A stretch of DNA of 64,000 nucleotides, from assembly GCA_030704615.1 (NCBI GenBank), contig CM060731.1:70040756-70104755 (forward strand), given 5' to 3'. Shown piece by piece: positions 12,701 through 25,100 of the stretch (position 1 is its first letter; the number at the start of each line of letters is the position of its first letter). The DNA comes from Takakia lepidozioides. Its lineage: Eukaryota; Streptophyta; Takakiopsida; Takakiales; Takakiaceae. The notes beneath the pieces were generated by a model. It did not search any database and was not told the origin of the DNA. It saw nothing but the letters and a program-made list of their open reading frames with translations. The translations under genes and the position numbers were made by a program.

Positions 12701-13792
12701 CTCATGTCCAATATTCTCATGATTGGTAGAAATTACACCGGCCGACATTAACCCAAGCATCATGCAATCTTTCCTCTGAATCCCTTCTGCTCCTCAAATA
12801 TGTGAAAAAGGATGGTAAATCGAATACATCACTCACTCACTTTGAAGGCCACATGTGAGTGGCTGACATTTTTTATTTTGATTGCACTCGACACTTGCTT
12901 TCCTGGTTCATCTGAGGTCACATTGAGAACAAAATCAGTTAGTTCTGAGACATTGTGCCATCAGAATTCCTCATTGTCAATAAGACAGGCTTCAGGAAGT
13001 TTGCTTGCACTTCCTGTCGATCTTAGCCAACTATCCACCAAGAGGCATGTATCCTTCAACTGTCACCTCAGGCATCCTGTTTTGGAGAGTTCGTCACACA
13101 GACTAAGAGGACAAATCCCCCTCCCCACCACTCAGGGGACCACCAATACATTTGAAAATTGAAAATCATCCTCTCGGCATTGTGATCAACATGCTAGCAA
13201 TGATTGGTTGATGGTTGCTGGAAGGTTCTGCATGGACCTCCTTAACAATGCTAACAGTACGCAGCTAACAGAGACCTCTGCCTAAGCTTACACTTTGGGA
13301 TTTATGATACCAGTGTCCTTGTGATTGTGAGCAAGAGGCAGCCATTGGAATAATATTTATTCTTGGATCTATACACACCAGAATAGATAATTAAGCTGCA
13401 AGCAATAGAGGACCTGTACTCCCCAAATTGTTGTGGACTAACCGGACTCTGCAGACAAGTTCCGTAATATGAGTAACCTCTTTGGCATCAAGCTATACAT
13501 GATGGATGCCAGGTCGGTAAACAAGCTCTCACATGACATGGAACTTACAGAGGAAATGCAAGCTCTTGTCGGGATCCAGACGCAGGTGTCGGCGGTTTAG
13601 AAGAAAGGCTCTTGCTATGGACGACATTGAGGAACGAGACCCTGAGGCCTCCCCATTCTGTTGTCCTGTAGCTGAAACTGATTGATTGTGCTGTGAGTCT
13701 CCACTCTGTCCCCACGGCATTCTCAGTTTCCAACCCGAAGGAGCTCGCTTCTTCCCATTGGCCTGTGTTTGAGCCGCCATGCCGTGGCCCAC
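9764..13792 (-). CDS. Vesicle-associated protein 4-like (VAP/MSP domain), 7 coding exons
   Basis: Seven coding exons join in frame to 257 codons plus stop: 13792-13549, 12911-12841, 12643-12562, 11862-11753, 11412-11335, 11028-10900 and 9823-9764. All donors begin GT; acceptors end CAG except AAG before 11412. Exon 1 encodes a Ser-rich N-terminus and RRHLRLDPDKSLHF. Exons 2-4 give the MSP (major sperm protein) beta-domain with YEPGKQVSSAIKIKN, SHVAFKFQTTAPKSCFMRP and KFVEQTERPWEKKNKDKFK. Exon 6 gives a coiled region and GLVIDEW, and exon 7 ends RQQIEDAESL. This order and length fit the plant PVA41/VAP4 family, which binds FFAT-type partners at ER contact sites and, unlike VAP27, typically has no C-terminal membrane anchor; none is seen here. 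The start at 13792 was chosen because it is the first in-frame ATG; 13780 is an alternative. Confidence 0.9.
10415..10533. mobile_element. 119-bp foldback/MITE in a VAP intron
   Basis: Near-perfect inverted arms of about 37 bp (GGGAAGGGTCGTTCCCA and GGCCCTTCCTGAATTT, with one or two mismatches) flank a short GC-rich loop. ACGTG occurs on both sides (10410-10414 and 10533-10537, overlapping the element by one base), consistent with a 4-5 bp target duplication. It lies in the last intron of the VAP gene. Confidence 0.75.
10575..10680. repeat. 40-bp tandem repeat, about 2.6 units
   Basis: Units begin at 10575, 10615 and 10655 with GCAAATTGGGGGACCCTTCC or a variant, followed by GTACTTCCC. The third unit is diverged and partial. 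It sits directly beside the 119-bp foldback in the same intron. Confidence 0.85.
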
Positions 13793-15160
13793 CTAGCTTA
13801 AGTCCCCTTGTCAATTGAAGCTTTCAGCCCCCGCACATTCGTCACCAAATCGTCTTCTCGGTCTGTCTGGTAAGTGTACGTGCGTATCAATCTGCAGTAC
13901 CTGATAGTCCTCTACAGGATAGCCTGTACTGTGTCTCTGTCTACATACTCTGTTCCTCAAAGCCTTTTCCACGGCCTGCTATCCGCTGCTACTCATGATG
14001 CATCCTCATCTCCTCCACGTTCACACATTCCGGATGTTAAGCCCCTGTGAACTGTATGTCCACGCTGGCCGCAGCTGTGCCGCTTGCTGTAACACGCCCA
14101 TGGATTATAGGAATACGAACACATTCAAGACTTCTTCCAAAATAGGAAGAGGCAGCTTGTCACATACTTGTATTCTACTCCCAAACCTAGAGAATATTGG
14201 ACATGGAGAGGGACCTTCAGTAGCAAACACGAGGAAGAGAAACAAGGAGTGCAGGAGCAAAAGTTCCTTTGGAGGACGCGTTCCTCTGAATCCAAAAACT
14301 CGAGTACGCAACGACGATCACCGACGACGCACACAAGCATGAGCAGAAAGTACCGCGAGAGTAAAAGGATCAAATTCTTCTCAAAAATCCTTCCGTGAGC
14401 CTTAATTTTACGCAAATACTTGAATGTCCAAGAAACCTCGCAAAGGTTAGCTATGGCCGATCGTAACACGCTTCACAGGCCCACACTCGCCGAGAGAAGG
14501 AAGTATCGCCAATCCAGATCAAGCAAACTCCCTCTACAAACTCCGAAATCCTTGATTTGCATGAATCTGCTTGCAAGCAATGCAATCCGATCGCTCGATC
14601 AGGCCAGCTATGGCCGAACGAAACGTGACTAGCAGCACACTGAGGGACAATCGCGGGCCGGGTGTGGACCGCCCGTCGTCGACTTAACCACTCTTCCTTA
14701 CCCGCATTACCGACCCTCTCCATTTCCACCTGAACTTACCCGGCCCCACCACCGATCACCTGAGTGTCATTTTTCATCCATGATGCTACTATTCGCATAC
14801 CGTACCCGAGAGGGACCATAGATGAACGTCTCATCTACAAATGATGACCTTTTCTGAATTACCTCGCGATAATATATCCAGTAAATAAGTGGAATATCTA
14901 TCCAGACACGTGCCACCGGACCACAGAATCTCATACCACGCCTGCTCCGGATCCGTCGAAGCTGAAGAAAAGGGGTAGCCCCGGCAGCGGCCGGGTAGAA
15001 GGCGTGGGGCCACGTCGACATTTGAACGGGCTTTACTCAACCCGTCTTCATTGCGCTCACTTCTTTGTCAACGCTACCGTGCAGCCCGGCTTTCCTCCCG
15101 GCGGCCCGGCCCGGTCCGCCCGTTGAGGTACATAGTACAAGCGGATGATGGTGAACATGA
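13793..15160. other. Upstream region of the VAP gene; no further gene recognised
   Basis: This stretch holds the presumed 5' UTR and promoter of the VAP gene (transcribed leftwards) and GC-richer DNA to about 15130. Several 60-115 codon open frames occur on both strands but none resembles a known protein or has convincing splice sites. No clear TATA or core element could be fixed. Confidence 0.4.
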
Positions 15161-15163
15161 GGA

Positions 15164-15647
15164 CAGTATTTTGTGTGGCCTCGTCGTTATGAGGCTGGTC
15201 AGACTACTGTCAGGCCGTCTCATTAATATAAGAGCAAACTACCTTCATGCGTCAAGGACTTGGAATTTTTGTGGCATATGAATTTTACAACTACCTCCAT
15301 GCAGGTAGTTTTAGGATTTTCTACATGGAGTTAGTTGCAAAACCAAGCTGAACTACCTGCATGAGAGTTAGTTGCATACCACCTCCATATGGAGGTAGTT
15401 ACAGTAAACGCCAACCACCGGAAACACGTTCAAGGAATGGAACCCGAGAACTACTTGGCCACACTGCCATCGACCTACCAGGCTACCAACAGACCACAAC
15501 CTCCGCCATGACAGCGATCTGACGTTTTTTTCAATATATAAGAGAAACAGGGGAATAGGGATCCTTTTAATGTAGCGGGCCCGCTGTCAGGTCCCTGTCC
15601 CCTCTGCACCGTGCGGCCTCAATAGGACGAGGCCACACAAAATTCTG
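15164..15647. mobile_element. 484-bp TIR element with internal palindromes
   Basis: Terminal inverted repeats of about 30 bp match: CAGTATTTTGTGTGGCCTCG on the left, and CAGAATTTTGTGTGGCCTCG read inward from the right. The CAG ends recall hAT elements, but the flanks (CATGAGGA and AGGCCATG) are not an 8-bp duplication, so the class is uncertain. Inside, 15236-15411 holds several AACTACCTCCATG words in both orientations that form small palindromes. There is no coding capacity. Confidence 0.6.
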
Positions 15648-15845
15648 AGGCCATGGCACAAGTGTCGCGGTACATTAGTGGCAGGCTCTGACGGTAACTG
15701 CCACCATGATACTACGGATAAGTATATGAAGAATTAATTTAAAGTAAAAAGTTGTTGTGTAATCAAAACTTCGGTAGTGTGGTCGAATCTGCCATTCAGC
15801 ACATATTTTACCATCGTTTTATTAAGTATATACGTAGACAACCAG

Positions 15846-16000
15846 TTGTAGCCCTGGTAATAGGCACATACCAACCTCCACTTCCCAGTTCAATCCACCG
15901 ATTGGTGTGGCAAAGGTGTCCACCTTCCTGATGGAAGGCACTAGACCTTCCGGGTCAAGAGACACCATAATTTACGCTTCCTTCGTGGGACGTATTTATA
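15846..16000 (+). mobile_element. SINE family B, copy 1 (tRNA-derived)
   Basis: The head has a tRNA-like B-box region (CAGTTCAATCC) and an A-box-like GTAGCCCTGG. The body words GGTGTCCACCTTCCT, GGAAGGCA and ACGCTTCCTTC recur in the copy at 50259-50415, which supports a dispersed family. Confidence 0.65.
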
Positions 16001-16074
16001 TTATGACCATGTATACCAAGAGACAAATGAAAGGCCAATATTCCAGGAAAAGCACAATTTGTTAAGTGTGGTGT

Positions 16075-16822
16075 TAAGTGTGGCTTGAGCCGTTGGGGGG
16101 CTCCTGTTGTACCGTAGTTTTATGTTCCAGAAAAATCCAATTTGTTATTTTTCATGAATTTCTAGTGACAAAAAATACTTCAAATTCAATATCTTCCACA
16201 CCGCAGGTCCAAAGATTATGAAACTGCCTCGATGCACCCTTACTCATCGAGGGCTTTCTAAGGGTATCAAGCATGGCGGTTTGGGAGATCTCAACGACGC
16301 TATAAACAAAACAAAACAAAATAAACTACCAAACTTAATGTATCGATTGTGAGCACACCTTGTGCAGAATTGAAAACGTGCAGGAGTTGGATTGCCAACT
16401 CTCTTTTTCGCTTTCACGGTTGAACACTTTACAAGCGTATCCAAGTCAATTGGCCCAATCATGTTGCAGAGTCCCACACACAATGATGTCAATGTGCAAC
16501 AAAAGCGTGAGGCTACTTGCCGACTGGACCCGATTTGTCGCCATCCCCTTTGCTCTAGAATATAATAATATGTTTTATCAGTACCGTAGCCTAGGTGCCT
16601 ATGCTGCTCAGTCATGCCAGAATAAGTTTAAGTTATGTTTTGGAAGAAAGCTCTGCACTCTAAAAATGAATTATCTAAAATTCAATCAAGTCTCACTCAC
16701 TCACATACAAAGATATATATATAATGTATATTTAAATGAGCGGAGCCCTGTTAATCAAAATGATGGATACAAGAAAAAATTAACCTTGTTTATGAGCCTT
16801 GAGGCCAATACAAGGACAGAGT

Positions 16823-16859
<37 letters not shown>

Positions 16860-17155
16860 CTCAATATATAAAGCAAGGTAGTTTGTTTTGTTTTGTTTTG
16901 TTTTGTTGGCTTTTGTTTCATCGTTGACATCTCCCAAACCGCAAGGCCCCCGCCCAAGGTCTTTATACCGTTGAAAGCCCTTGATGAGTAGGGTGCATGA
17001 TGGTTTCATAGTTTTGGGACCTGTGGTGTAGGAGATGAATTTCAAGTATTTTTACCTCACTGGATATTCATAGAAAATAAAAAATTGGGTTTTTTTGCCA
17101 TATTCACCCTTCATTGCTTTAATATGCTTAACGACACAGGCCGCACTAGTATATG
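16075..17155. mobile_element. About 1.1-kb foldback element with long inverted arms
   Basis: Arms at about 16130-16335 and 16877-17100 are inverted copies. Shared words include AATACTTCAAATTCA, the CATGCACCCTACTCATCAAGGGCTTTC region (with substitutions), GCGGTTTGGGAGAT and AAACAAAACAAAACAAA. Weaker similarity extends to about 16075 and 17155. The 540-bp centre has no recognisable gene; it contains the (CA)n(TA)n tract at 16829-16860. It is probably a long-arm MITE or foldback element. Confidence 0.7.
16829..16860. repeat. (CA)n(TA)n microsatellite
   Basis: A run of CA dinucleotides passes directly into TA dinucleotides inside the foldback element. Confidence 0.95.
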
Positions 17156-17159
17156 TTAA

Positions 17160-17255
17160 AGAGGGAAATACCCGGAGCGACCGCTCATAAATCTGGCCCC
17201 TAGTGAGAGGAGAAAATAACCTCTTCCGTAGTAACCTAACCACAAGCCGCAAGGA
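17160..17255 (-). mobile_element. SINE family A, 5'-truncated copy
   Basis: Read on the minus strand it carries the family tail: TTATTTTCTCCTCTCAC, then GGGGCC and GCGGTCGCTCC before a pyrimidine-rich end. The tRNA-like head is missing. Confidence 0.65.
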
Positions 17256-17259
17256 TCAT

Positions 17260-18720
17260 CCAATGGGGGAGAAGAACTTAATATGTGATTATTATGCAGA
17301 TGATTTGTAGATCAATAAAAATAATTTCCAAATATTTCAACATTTTTTTTCAACACTTACAATTTATATCTTTCAGATATTTCAACCTTCACTTTTGTAA
17401 TTAGTTAAGGACAAACTATACATGTACCTATGTATCTCCATCAGGTTGGCCCGGTACTAAATCTGCACAGTACATAAACATGAGCTTGGTGCACCAAGCC
17501 TTTTGTACTGATTCACAAAGCTCCACAAAGATAAGAGACATATGGAGAGGCAAAAAATCAAGGTTATAAGGCTTGTGTTTGTAGGTGTGGAGGTAGATAA
17601 TCTTATTTCCTTCGTCGCTAGTGACTCATGAAAACTTTGAGGTTACTATTCACTTAAAGATGGTTCAAGTTCCAATTTACATTTTAAAGGGCCTTGTTTG
17701 GAGAGCCCACCTAAGTATGCTTGAGGTGGAAGAAGCGCTCTACAACATAGCCCTTGGCTTCCTTTATATACTCTCTCAAGGCAGCGGTGGAGCCTTCTAA
17801 AAGAGGCCCTACTAGGCCATCCTATTTTCTTTGGAAAGCTCTAGAAGGAGGGTCCACCGCCTCAGCATAGCCTACTTCTATGCTCTCTTCTACCCATCGC
17901 CTCACATATCACCCACTCCAACACCCACTGGCCTGAGTCCCTCCCCATTGGTCCCTCCATTGCTCTCCTTTTTTTTTACCTTAAGAAATAACCCCACCAA
18001 AATTGGGACCCTTACTTGTTGTGTAAATGACATAGGATGGGAAATAAAACTTAGATGGAAGTTGTTAATAAGTATGAAGCTATGTCCAGTCCACACCCGG
18101 ATAACAAGGCATGAGCATCTGGCTGTTGCTGCCCTTTCCTCCAGAAGGATTAGAGTTGGTTGGGAAGTTGTTACTAGTGACCTCCTTTCTACTTGGATAT
18201 CTCATAATTCTTTCCCGACCAATAGGCTTACTCTTCCTGGCTAGCTGGGTGCGGGCAATGCCAACAATCGGTTTGTCTTTTATGCTTTGTTTTGGGATGC
18301 TGATGTCCTCCACGGTTGGAAGTTTCAAGTTTACCCTTCTGACCTGGCTTTCCAAAGATTCCACAGAGTAGAGCCCTATGCGTTGCCCACACCGGACAGT
18401 TGGCCCATCTTTTCTGGTAGACCAATCTGTGTTAAAACCATTCTCTGTAAGTCTCACTCAAACATGTTGTTTGAAGCTCGCAAGGCCTGACTGGTTTTGG
18501 GGATAGCTCTTCGCAGATGCGGTCAAGGTCCAGAAGAGCTCAACTACTCGCAGATTTTGATGGTTCGCGGGGCAAAGGTGGACATCTCTGTTCAAGGGAA
18601 TCTGAATCAAGAATTCAATGGTGCGACAATCTCCGACAAAGCTAGTAGCTCCCTCAGCACTAAGAGTTCGCCTTTTGGTGGTGATGATTAGCCCGAAGTC
18701 AATTGGAGATACCGAAGGTC
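17260..18720. other. No recognisable gene
   Basis: Open frames of up to about 137 codons exist (for example 17831-18244 plus and 18457-18080 minus), overlapping in opposite strands, without recognisable motifs or splice context. I treat them as chance open frames. Confidence 0.4.
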
Positions 18721-18739
18721 TTTTAGCAACGACGCTCCC

Positions 18740-19920
18740 GCGTGAGCCTGGCGTGTGAGCGTGTGAGCGTACATTCACACAAATGGTGATGTGGCGTGAG
18801 CCTACGCTCACAGCGCTGACGTGGCGCTAGTGTTGACGTAACGTGAACCCACCCAAGGTCGTGCCACGTCACCACAAAGATAGTGGGCCTATAACCGTGA
18901 AGCCTATAACTGTGGGATTTCACCATCTGAAAGTAAGATGGGTTAAGGGTTTAGGACGTCTGCAGAGATCAACCTAGTGTTAACACGAGGTTGATTTCAG
19001 AAAACTTGAAATGAACCTTGTGTTAACACGAGGTTCATTTCCTAGAACTGAAATCAACCTCGTGTTAAGACGAGGTTGATTTCCGAAAATGTTCATTTGA
19101 ATGTGACTTGATGTGTTCGCAAATGAACAAATGAGTTTGAGAAACAAATGCAACAAATGGCAAATGCACGCACAACACGAATGATGACGTGACATACACT
19201 GACAGACATACGACTTCAATACTCATTCCATTTTTATTTTTTATTTTATTTTTCGTTTCTGTGGGGGTGATGCAAATCAACCTCGCGTTGACGCAACCTT
19301 GGTTTGAGAAATGAAAGCATCTTTTTTTTAAGACTGTTTTTTGCATTTTGTATGGTTGCTGACCCTATTGTTCTTCGTTTTGTTGTACACAATCACGGTT
19401 GAGTTAACGCAACTTTGATTATGCTATGGATTTCAATCGTCTCTTTCGATAGAACAGAGTTTGATAGCGAGCTTGACCAGCTTACCTCGGGCTCAACATC
19501 AGCCCCCCGTACGATGGCAGTTCTCGAGGAGGCGGACGTTCCTGACGAAGATCTGGACGTGGACTCTGATTTTGAGTGTGAGTAAGTCGTATTTGTTGTC
19601 GTACGGTCGGGTAATGCATTCCCTTGCTTCTTTCCCAACCGTGATTCCAATGATTCCTTCAATTAGAAATCTCGCAATTGTGACTTCTGACACCATTCGG
19701 GTTGGTTCGTTTCAGAGTGCGGCACCAATCATCAGCGATATCCTTCGGTTTTCAAGGATACAACTTGACTCCAAGTCCGCCCCGTGGTTTCCACTTGCCT
19801 GTTTACGTGGAGGCATGTGCACGTGTGTTATCCCAGCAATCAGTCTGTTCTCCTAAGAGTGGCTCATTGATGATGTGGCGTGAGCCTGACTGGGCTCACG
19901 TGCTCACAGGCTCATACGGA
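18740..19920. mobile_element. Possible TIR element with GTGAGC-rich ends
   Basis: Both ends carry TGAGCCTG and TGTGAGC words in inverted orientation (near 18746-18780 and 19886-19915). GATGTGGCGTGAGCCT occurs near 18788 and again near 19871. No target duplication was seen. The palindrome cluster at 18965-19083 lies inside. Confidence 0.35.
18965..19083. repeat. Three 34-bp palindromes in tandem
   Basis: Units at 18965-18998, 19008-19041 and 19050-19083 each form a hairpin with about 15-bp arms around TTAA. Units 1 and 3 have AATCAACC with GGTTGATT; unit 2 has AATGAACC with GGTTCATT, so both arms changed together. Remaining mismatches are few. Decayed relatives occur near 19275 and 19390. Confidence 0.9.
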
Positions 19921-20879
19921 AGTTTTCCCCGTCTTTTAGGAAGGAAAAGGCTAAAGCCCAGCTCTCCTATGGTAGTATCATCTGATTTTTAGTTTCTCTT
20001 TCCTTGCTCGGTTGAGTATCGATTCTCAGTTGTTAGTTGTAGCTTCTCGACTGTACTCTTTCTGCCTTTTGTCACAAAACAGTGTCTTCCTACATCAGCG
20101 TCTAAGAGTTTTCTAGGTTTCTTCTATAAATGTTCCCAGCTACTATGCCAACATATATAGATCCTGCAAACCGCTGGTGACATCAGCTTGTATATTGCAA
20201 TGTTGTTACTAAAGAGCTGGTCATCATTACATCATAACTGGAAGTCGCTACAACATGTGAGGCGCAACATAGCCTAGGTTTCATTGCAATACCTCACATT
20301 CATATGTTATAACCAGCAGTTGCTTTGACAGTTCCACATATGTGTCTGCCCCATGACCAATTTGCATGCTAGTCTTTAACAAAGACCGCAGGGTCTCGTA
20401 GCTCACCAGTATTCTTTCTTGGCGGCCTGCTGGCTGCTGCACCCCACCAATCGTTTCTTGTCAGGATAATCCTAGCTATCAGCTCCACAAAAATCCAAAC
20501 TTTAAAAGAGAGACTAAGCGAAGACAACACCAAAGGTAATTGCAAAAGAATGCACCCTTTATTTCAACATTACCCACGACCTTCAACTATGGCGTAGATG
20601 AAGGAGGAGAGCCCGGAAAAATGGCGAGCAAACGCGGCGAAGGAAAACAGACACGGGCAGCAAACGATAGTTTAAAACTAAAACTTCGCGTTAACATTTG
20701 TTACTGTAACTTTTCAGTGTAGCAGCGATAATGTTAGTTGGAGCAGTTGTTAGGAAAACAGGCCTGCTAAGCCGTGCCGTTAGTAGGTGTTCTACACTAT
20801 CAGCGCAGTCTGGCGGGGGCCAAGTAACATCTTTATTGGCTCCTCCCTAAGGATAGACCAGGCATTGATTGTTTTCTCC

Positions 20880-21580
20880 AGATGTACCTTCCCCAGTTAA
20901 TACCTAGCCACCAAGATTGTACCTTCCCAAATAAATATCCATTTTCAGTATACTTCTAGATTCTCATCCCCTATCGCTTACCCATTCATCCATAACTTGG
21001 TGAGTGCTAAAATTTTATTATAATCTGTTCCCTTCAGATTTATCCATGTAGTTCTATTATATTCACTTTTTCCAAGACACCTTCCTTCATGTAATATGAT
21101 ATACAAGGCCTCACCTTTTCTTTTATATATATATATTCACTTTCTCTAAGTTTTATCAAAGTGACTTCCATTATATTCAGTTCCTTTCAGTTTCACATTG
21201 AATTCCATTAGCAAGAGTTAGTAGCTTAGTTGGATAGTGCATTGCCACCAAGATGATTATGGGGTCAAATCTTGCTACCTTAATGGCTGTGGTATTTTCT
21301 CTCCCTTCCCTTGGGCAGTGTCCCATCCGAAAGCCTTCACGGTGAGGTTATTCTGAAAGAGGTTATTTTTCCTCTCACTAATTAAGGGGCCTGATCTGTC
21401 GCTCCCAAATGTTTCCCTTAAAAAAGGAAAAAAAAAGGGGAAAAAAATCCATTACATTTAGTTCTCTTCAAATTTGTCCCTCCAATTCCATCATATTCAA
21501 TTTTCTTTTTCCATATTTATTCCTGCATATAATTTATTATTATGATTTTCTATTGAGGTGAAAATACAAAAAAAAATTAT
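20880..21580. repeat. Degenerate AT-rich repeat, interrupted by a SINE
   Basis: Loose 60-70 bp units built on TTCCATTATATTCAGTT-like words recur before and after the SINE at 21210-21440. The sequence around it (20000-20880 and 21580-22180) holds no recognisable gene. Confidence 0.5.
21210..21440 (+). mobile_element. SINE family A, near-complete copy
   Basis: The tRNA-like head has an A box (TAGCTTAGTTGG) and a B box (GGGGTCAAATCTTGC). The body contains AAAGCCTTCACGGTGAGGTT and the tail GGGGCCTGATCTGTCGCTCC, followed by an A-rich 3' end. TCCATTA on both sides may be the target duplication. Transcription by RNA polymerase III is expected from the boxes in this element class. Confidence 0.8.
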
Positions 21581-22191
21581 TCCAAATTTCATATTTATTT
21601 GTTAAATGTCATTTTTAGGGACAACTGTCAATGTTGACAATTTTATTTTATGTTTGAAATATTTCTCAGGACCGCCAGCGCTAACCTTGTAGTTTGTAAT
21701 TAGGGTAGAGCCATTTCTCGACTAGCCGCTTGTTTTAACCTCCCTTGGTCGCACTGACAAGTGAGATTTTTTTGGTTCATCTTTATCCTAAAGAGGAGAC
21801 CATGCATCAATGTCAAAAATCACTAAGCACCCACTGTGCCTTCCCAAGGTGTCACCTCCTCTCCCCTACTTTTATTAGGTGCCTTCTCTAAGTAAAACTT
21901 CCCTCAAGTAACATCTCTACTATTGAACAACTTATGAAAAAAATTGGATGATATTTCAAGTTTACTATGGGTGAAAATAGATTCCACTATTCACAAGGAG
22001 CCATGCACAACTAGGCGGTTGTTTAATTATGTATGAAGGTCAAGGTGAGCAGGCAATTTCCCGCTGCATGCATCCCCAACAAAATGTTTCTGCACATAGC
22101 TGTCAAATATGTGTGATCATCCATAGGGTTGTAAGGTAACATTTTCACCCATTAATTATACACTTCAATCATCTGTAAAAATTCTTATCAC

Positions 22192-25100
22192 TTACCAAAG
22201 AGAAGCCATTTCATGGCTGGCTGCTAGTTCAGTATGCAAGTCTTTGCCTTTGAACAAAGGTGACCATGGACATGTGATTATCAGAAGTGTCATCGCTGCA
22301 CAAATACTATTGCCTGGTATATCTCTGTCAGTGGCTTCGAGATGGTGTAATGAATATTCCTGCACACAAGTTAAATTTATTTGGGTAACCTGCAAAAGCA
22401 AGATGCACAGTGGCCTGATCTGGTTCTCATCAGGTTATCAGTAACTTGAGATGCCCCTGTTGGTTATTGGGCTGGGTATTAGTACATTTCTGTTACTCTC
22501 GGGTTCTCAGTACTGCAGGTTATTAGCTTGTTAGTACCCTTGGGGATTATGTAGAGACCCGGATGGAGAACCTGGTTGATACCTGAGCCCAACCTCATCA
22601 CATTTTCCATGGATGATGCGGGATTTGCAACCCGTGCATATCGCCCATCCTTCATCACAGGTTTGTTGAGCTGGCAATCCCACAGAAATTCCAGATCTAC
22701 ATTTTTGCCATCCAAGCTGCCAGGATGACTCAGGTGAAACCTTGCAACAACACAGGTTGCTGATCTAGAGGACTACTAAAGACAAATCACCTCGCAACAT
22801 GCATCGAGTCTGCCTTATACAAGTTCAAGCAATATGCGAATGCTGTTGACTAAACCCTACCATATGCTGTTTGTTTTGCTCATTCTTCTCTAATTCAGCA
22901 CTTGCTGCATCCTTTAGTCGGTCCCTTATAGCAGACGACTTTCCAGCAAAATCCACCGGTCGCACCTCTTGTCCATGGAGAAAAGTCTTGCAAGTAGGTT
23001 GGTTATGTGCATCATGGTTTGTGCAGATCTGCGACACCAACATGTCTCCTCTAACGCTATTGGGATGTCTCTTTGGAAGAACGAGCATGTGAAGGATGCA
23101 AGAAGTGCTGAATTAGAGAAGAATGAGCACAAACAAGGATTTTGCTTTTGGGATGCAGAAAGTTATTGGGGCTTACAGAGATGACATAGCATGGGTCAAA
23201 GAGGAAGCGCTGTGTGACATCTCCGTTCTTAATGTCTTTGGAGGTGCTGCTACAAGAACGAACAGTTGAGGTTTTACAACAGCAGAATGTGATTGCAAAT
23301 GCTCGACATGCCCTGTGCACTTTGCACAAAGTTCTGAAACAGCAAGAAGGACAACAGGGACATGGGCCATGTGCATTCCAGGAAGCTATTTGGGCAGTGG
23401 AGTACACACTCAAAGCTAGAGCGAAGCCATGAGTGCACTGCTGAGGTCAGGGAAGAGTTGAAAGCCTGCCAATGGCAAAGTGGGCTTACAGTGTACAAGC
23501 AGACATGCATACATCATAGTGGGGCCTAACTGAATGGAGAATATGGATAATCAGCAGCAGCAGTCCAGGGGTAGTAAGGAGAATGCAGAGGCTCTAATGA
23601 TGTGCAAGAAGTACAGGGGGATAAGCGGAGTAGTATCAAACGGATGACAAGGATAACAAGCCATCTTTTACCTTCGCAGCCAAAGCCGGGTTTGTAATCT
23701 CAATGTTGTCATGATCCAGTTGTCTGAAGCGAGGACTCCAGTGGCCATTTCTGCCACCGCCCTCTCCAAAATCAGGTATGTAGACACCTGAATGGAAACC
23801 TGTTGGAGGACGCAAACAGGTTCTGTAAGTATAGAACGCACTCCATATCCAGAGAATGGCGAGAGAAGGAGTCCTACATACATAATCAGAGATAGCTGGG
23901 AACAGCCACGTGATCAGGGGTCAGCATATGAACGTTGTAATTTCCATAGGGACCTCTTCATAGTGGAGTATGTGACATGAGGAACAGAAGAGGACGCTAC
24001 AGGGGAAGGAATCCACAGAGGCAGCCCGTTTGGGGGGGGCAGTGAAGATGTGCGTGGCAGGTGGCTAGGAGGTCTGGGCGTGTTTACCAAGAACTCTGCA
24101 AATAGAAGGGCTGCGGCCAACTTACGTATATAGCAGCACTTGTAACTGTTTACTCATACATAAAGTATCTCCTCACTTGAGTGCAACGGCCTGTAAGCTG
24201 TGTTTGATGATCAAGTCAAATTGGATTGTGGTTCTGTGAGAAGAGAAACTTCACTTTAGGACAAGAAATAGAACGGACTGGAGTGTTGAAGGAACCAGTT
24301 GGACAGAACAGGGAAGGAGAGGAATAGGGGACAACATAGATAGAGCACAGGTCACAAAACCATATAACATGATGACTGTTAAGCATGTCTCTTACACTGC
24401 GAGAGTCAGAGGTGGCTTTCACTCTCCTTCACAAATGCATAACAGATGATGCCATCACTGGATCCTATTGGTAGCATGTCTTCATCTATCTGAACCATAA
24501 TCCCATACTAAGAAACCTACCTTCTCAGCTGCAGTGAGCATGAAAAAAATAAATAGCCTGGTAATGGGCCTTAGGTGAAAGAAATAATTCCATACCTTCA
24601 ATAAAGCATCTTCAGTTTGGATGTTGAACAAAGCAACTGCTGCACATATCAGCCCATTGAGCAACACAATTGTAAGATGGCCTACAAGCTCCTAATGCTA
24701 TAGTTGGTAGTGTTAACATTATTGTCAATAAGAGAGCTGCCATGCTCCATCCTCTGTTCCCCATCCACTAAAATTGGGAGAGCAACCAAGTTCTCTTCCA
24801 TCCCCCACAACTGGCACACCAGGATTTGTGCCAATCAGATGATATTGCATGATGACTTACAGCAATAGGTGAGTAAAGATGGCAAGACCTGCAGTCCAGC
24901 ATATGGCCCTAAGAATAGAGTAGCACCACTCCATCCTGCCATTAACATACCGCTAGCACCTATCCTGCACCCATCCTCACTACTCCCAAACTCACCTGTG
25001 CATGCACGTTTGTTGTCACTAGCATTCACCAACTCATACACTCACCTACTAGATGAGCTCTGGAGAGCCCCATGTTGTGCTTTTCTTAGAGATACTTTAC

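Noticed and set aside
13995-14470. Coding frames on both strands upstream of the VAP gene
   Set aside because: Overlapping antisense frames of 115 codons without motifs or splice sites; probably chance openness in GC-richer DNA.
18080-18457. 125-codon minus-strand frame
   Set aside because: It overlaps plus-strand frames of equal quality and has no recognisable motif.
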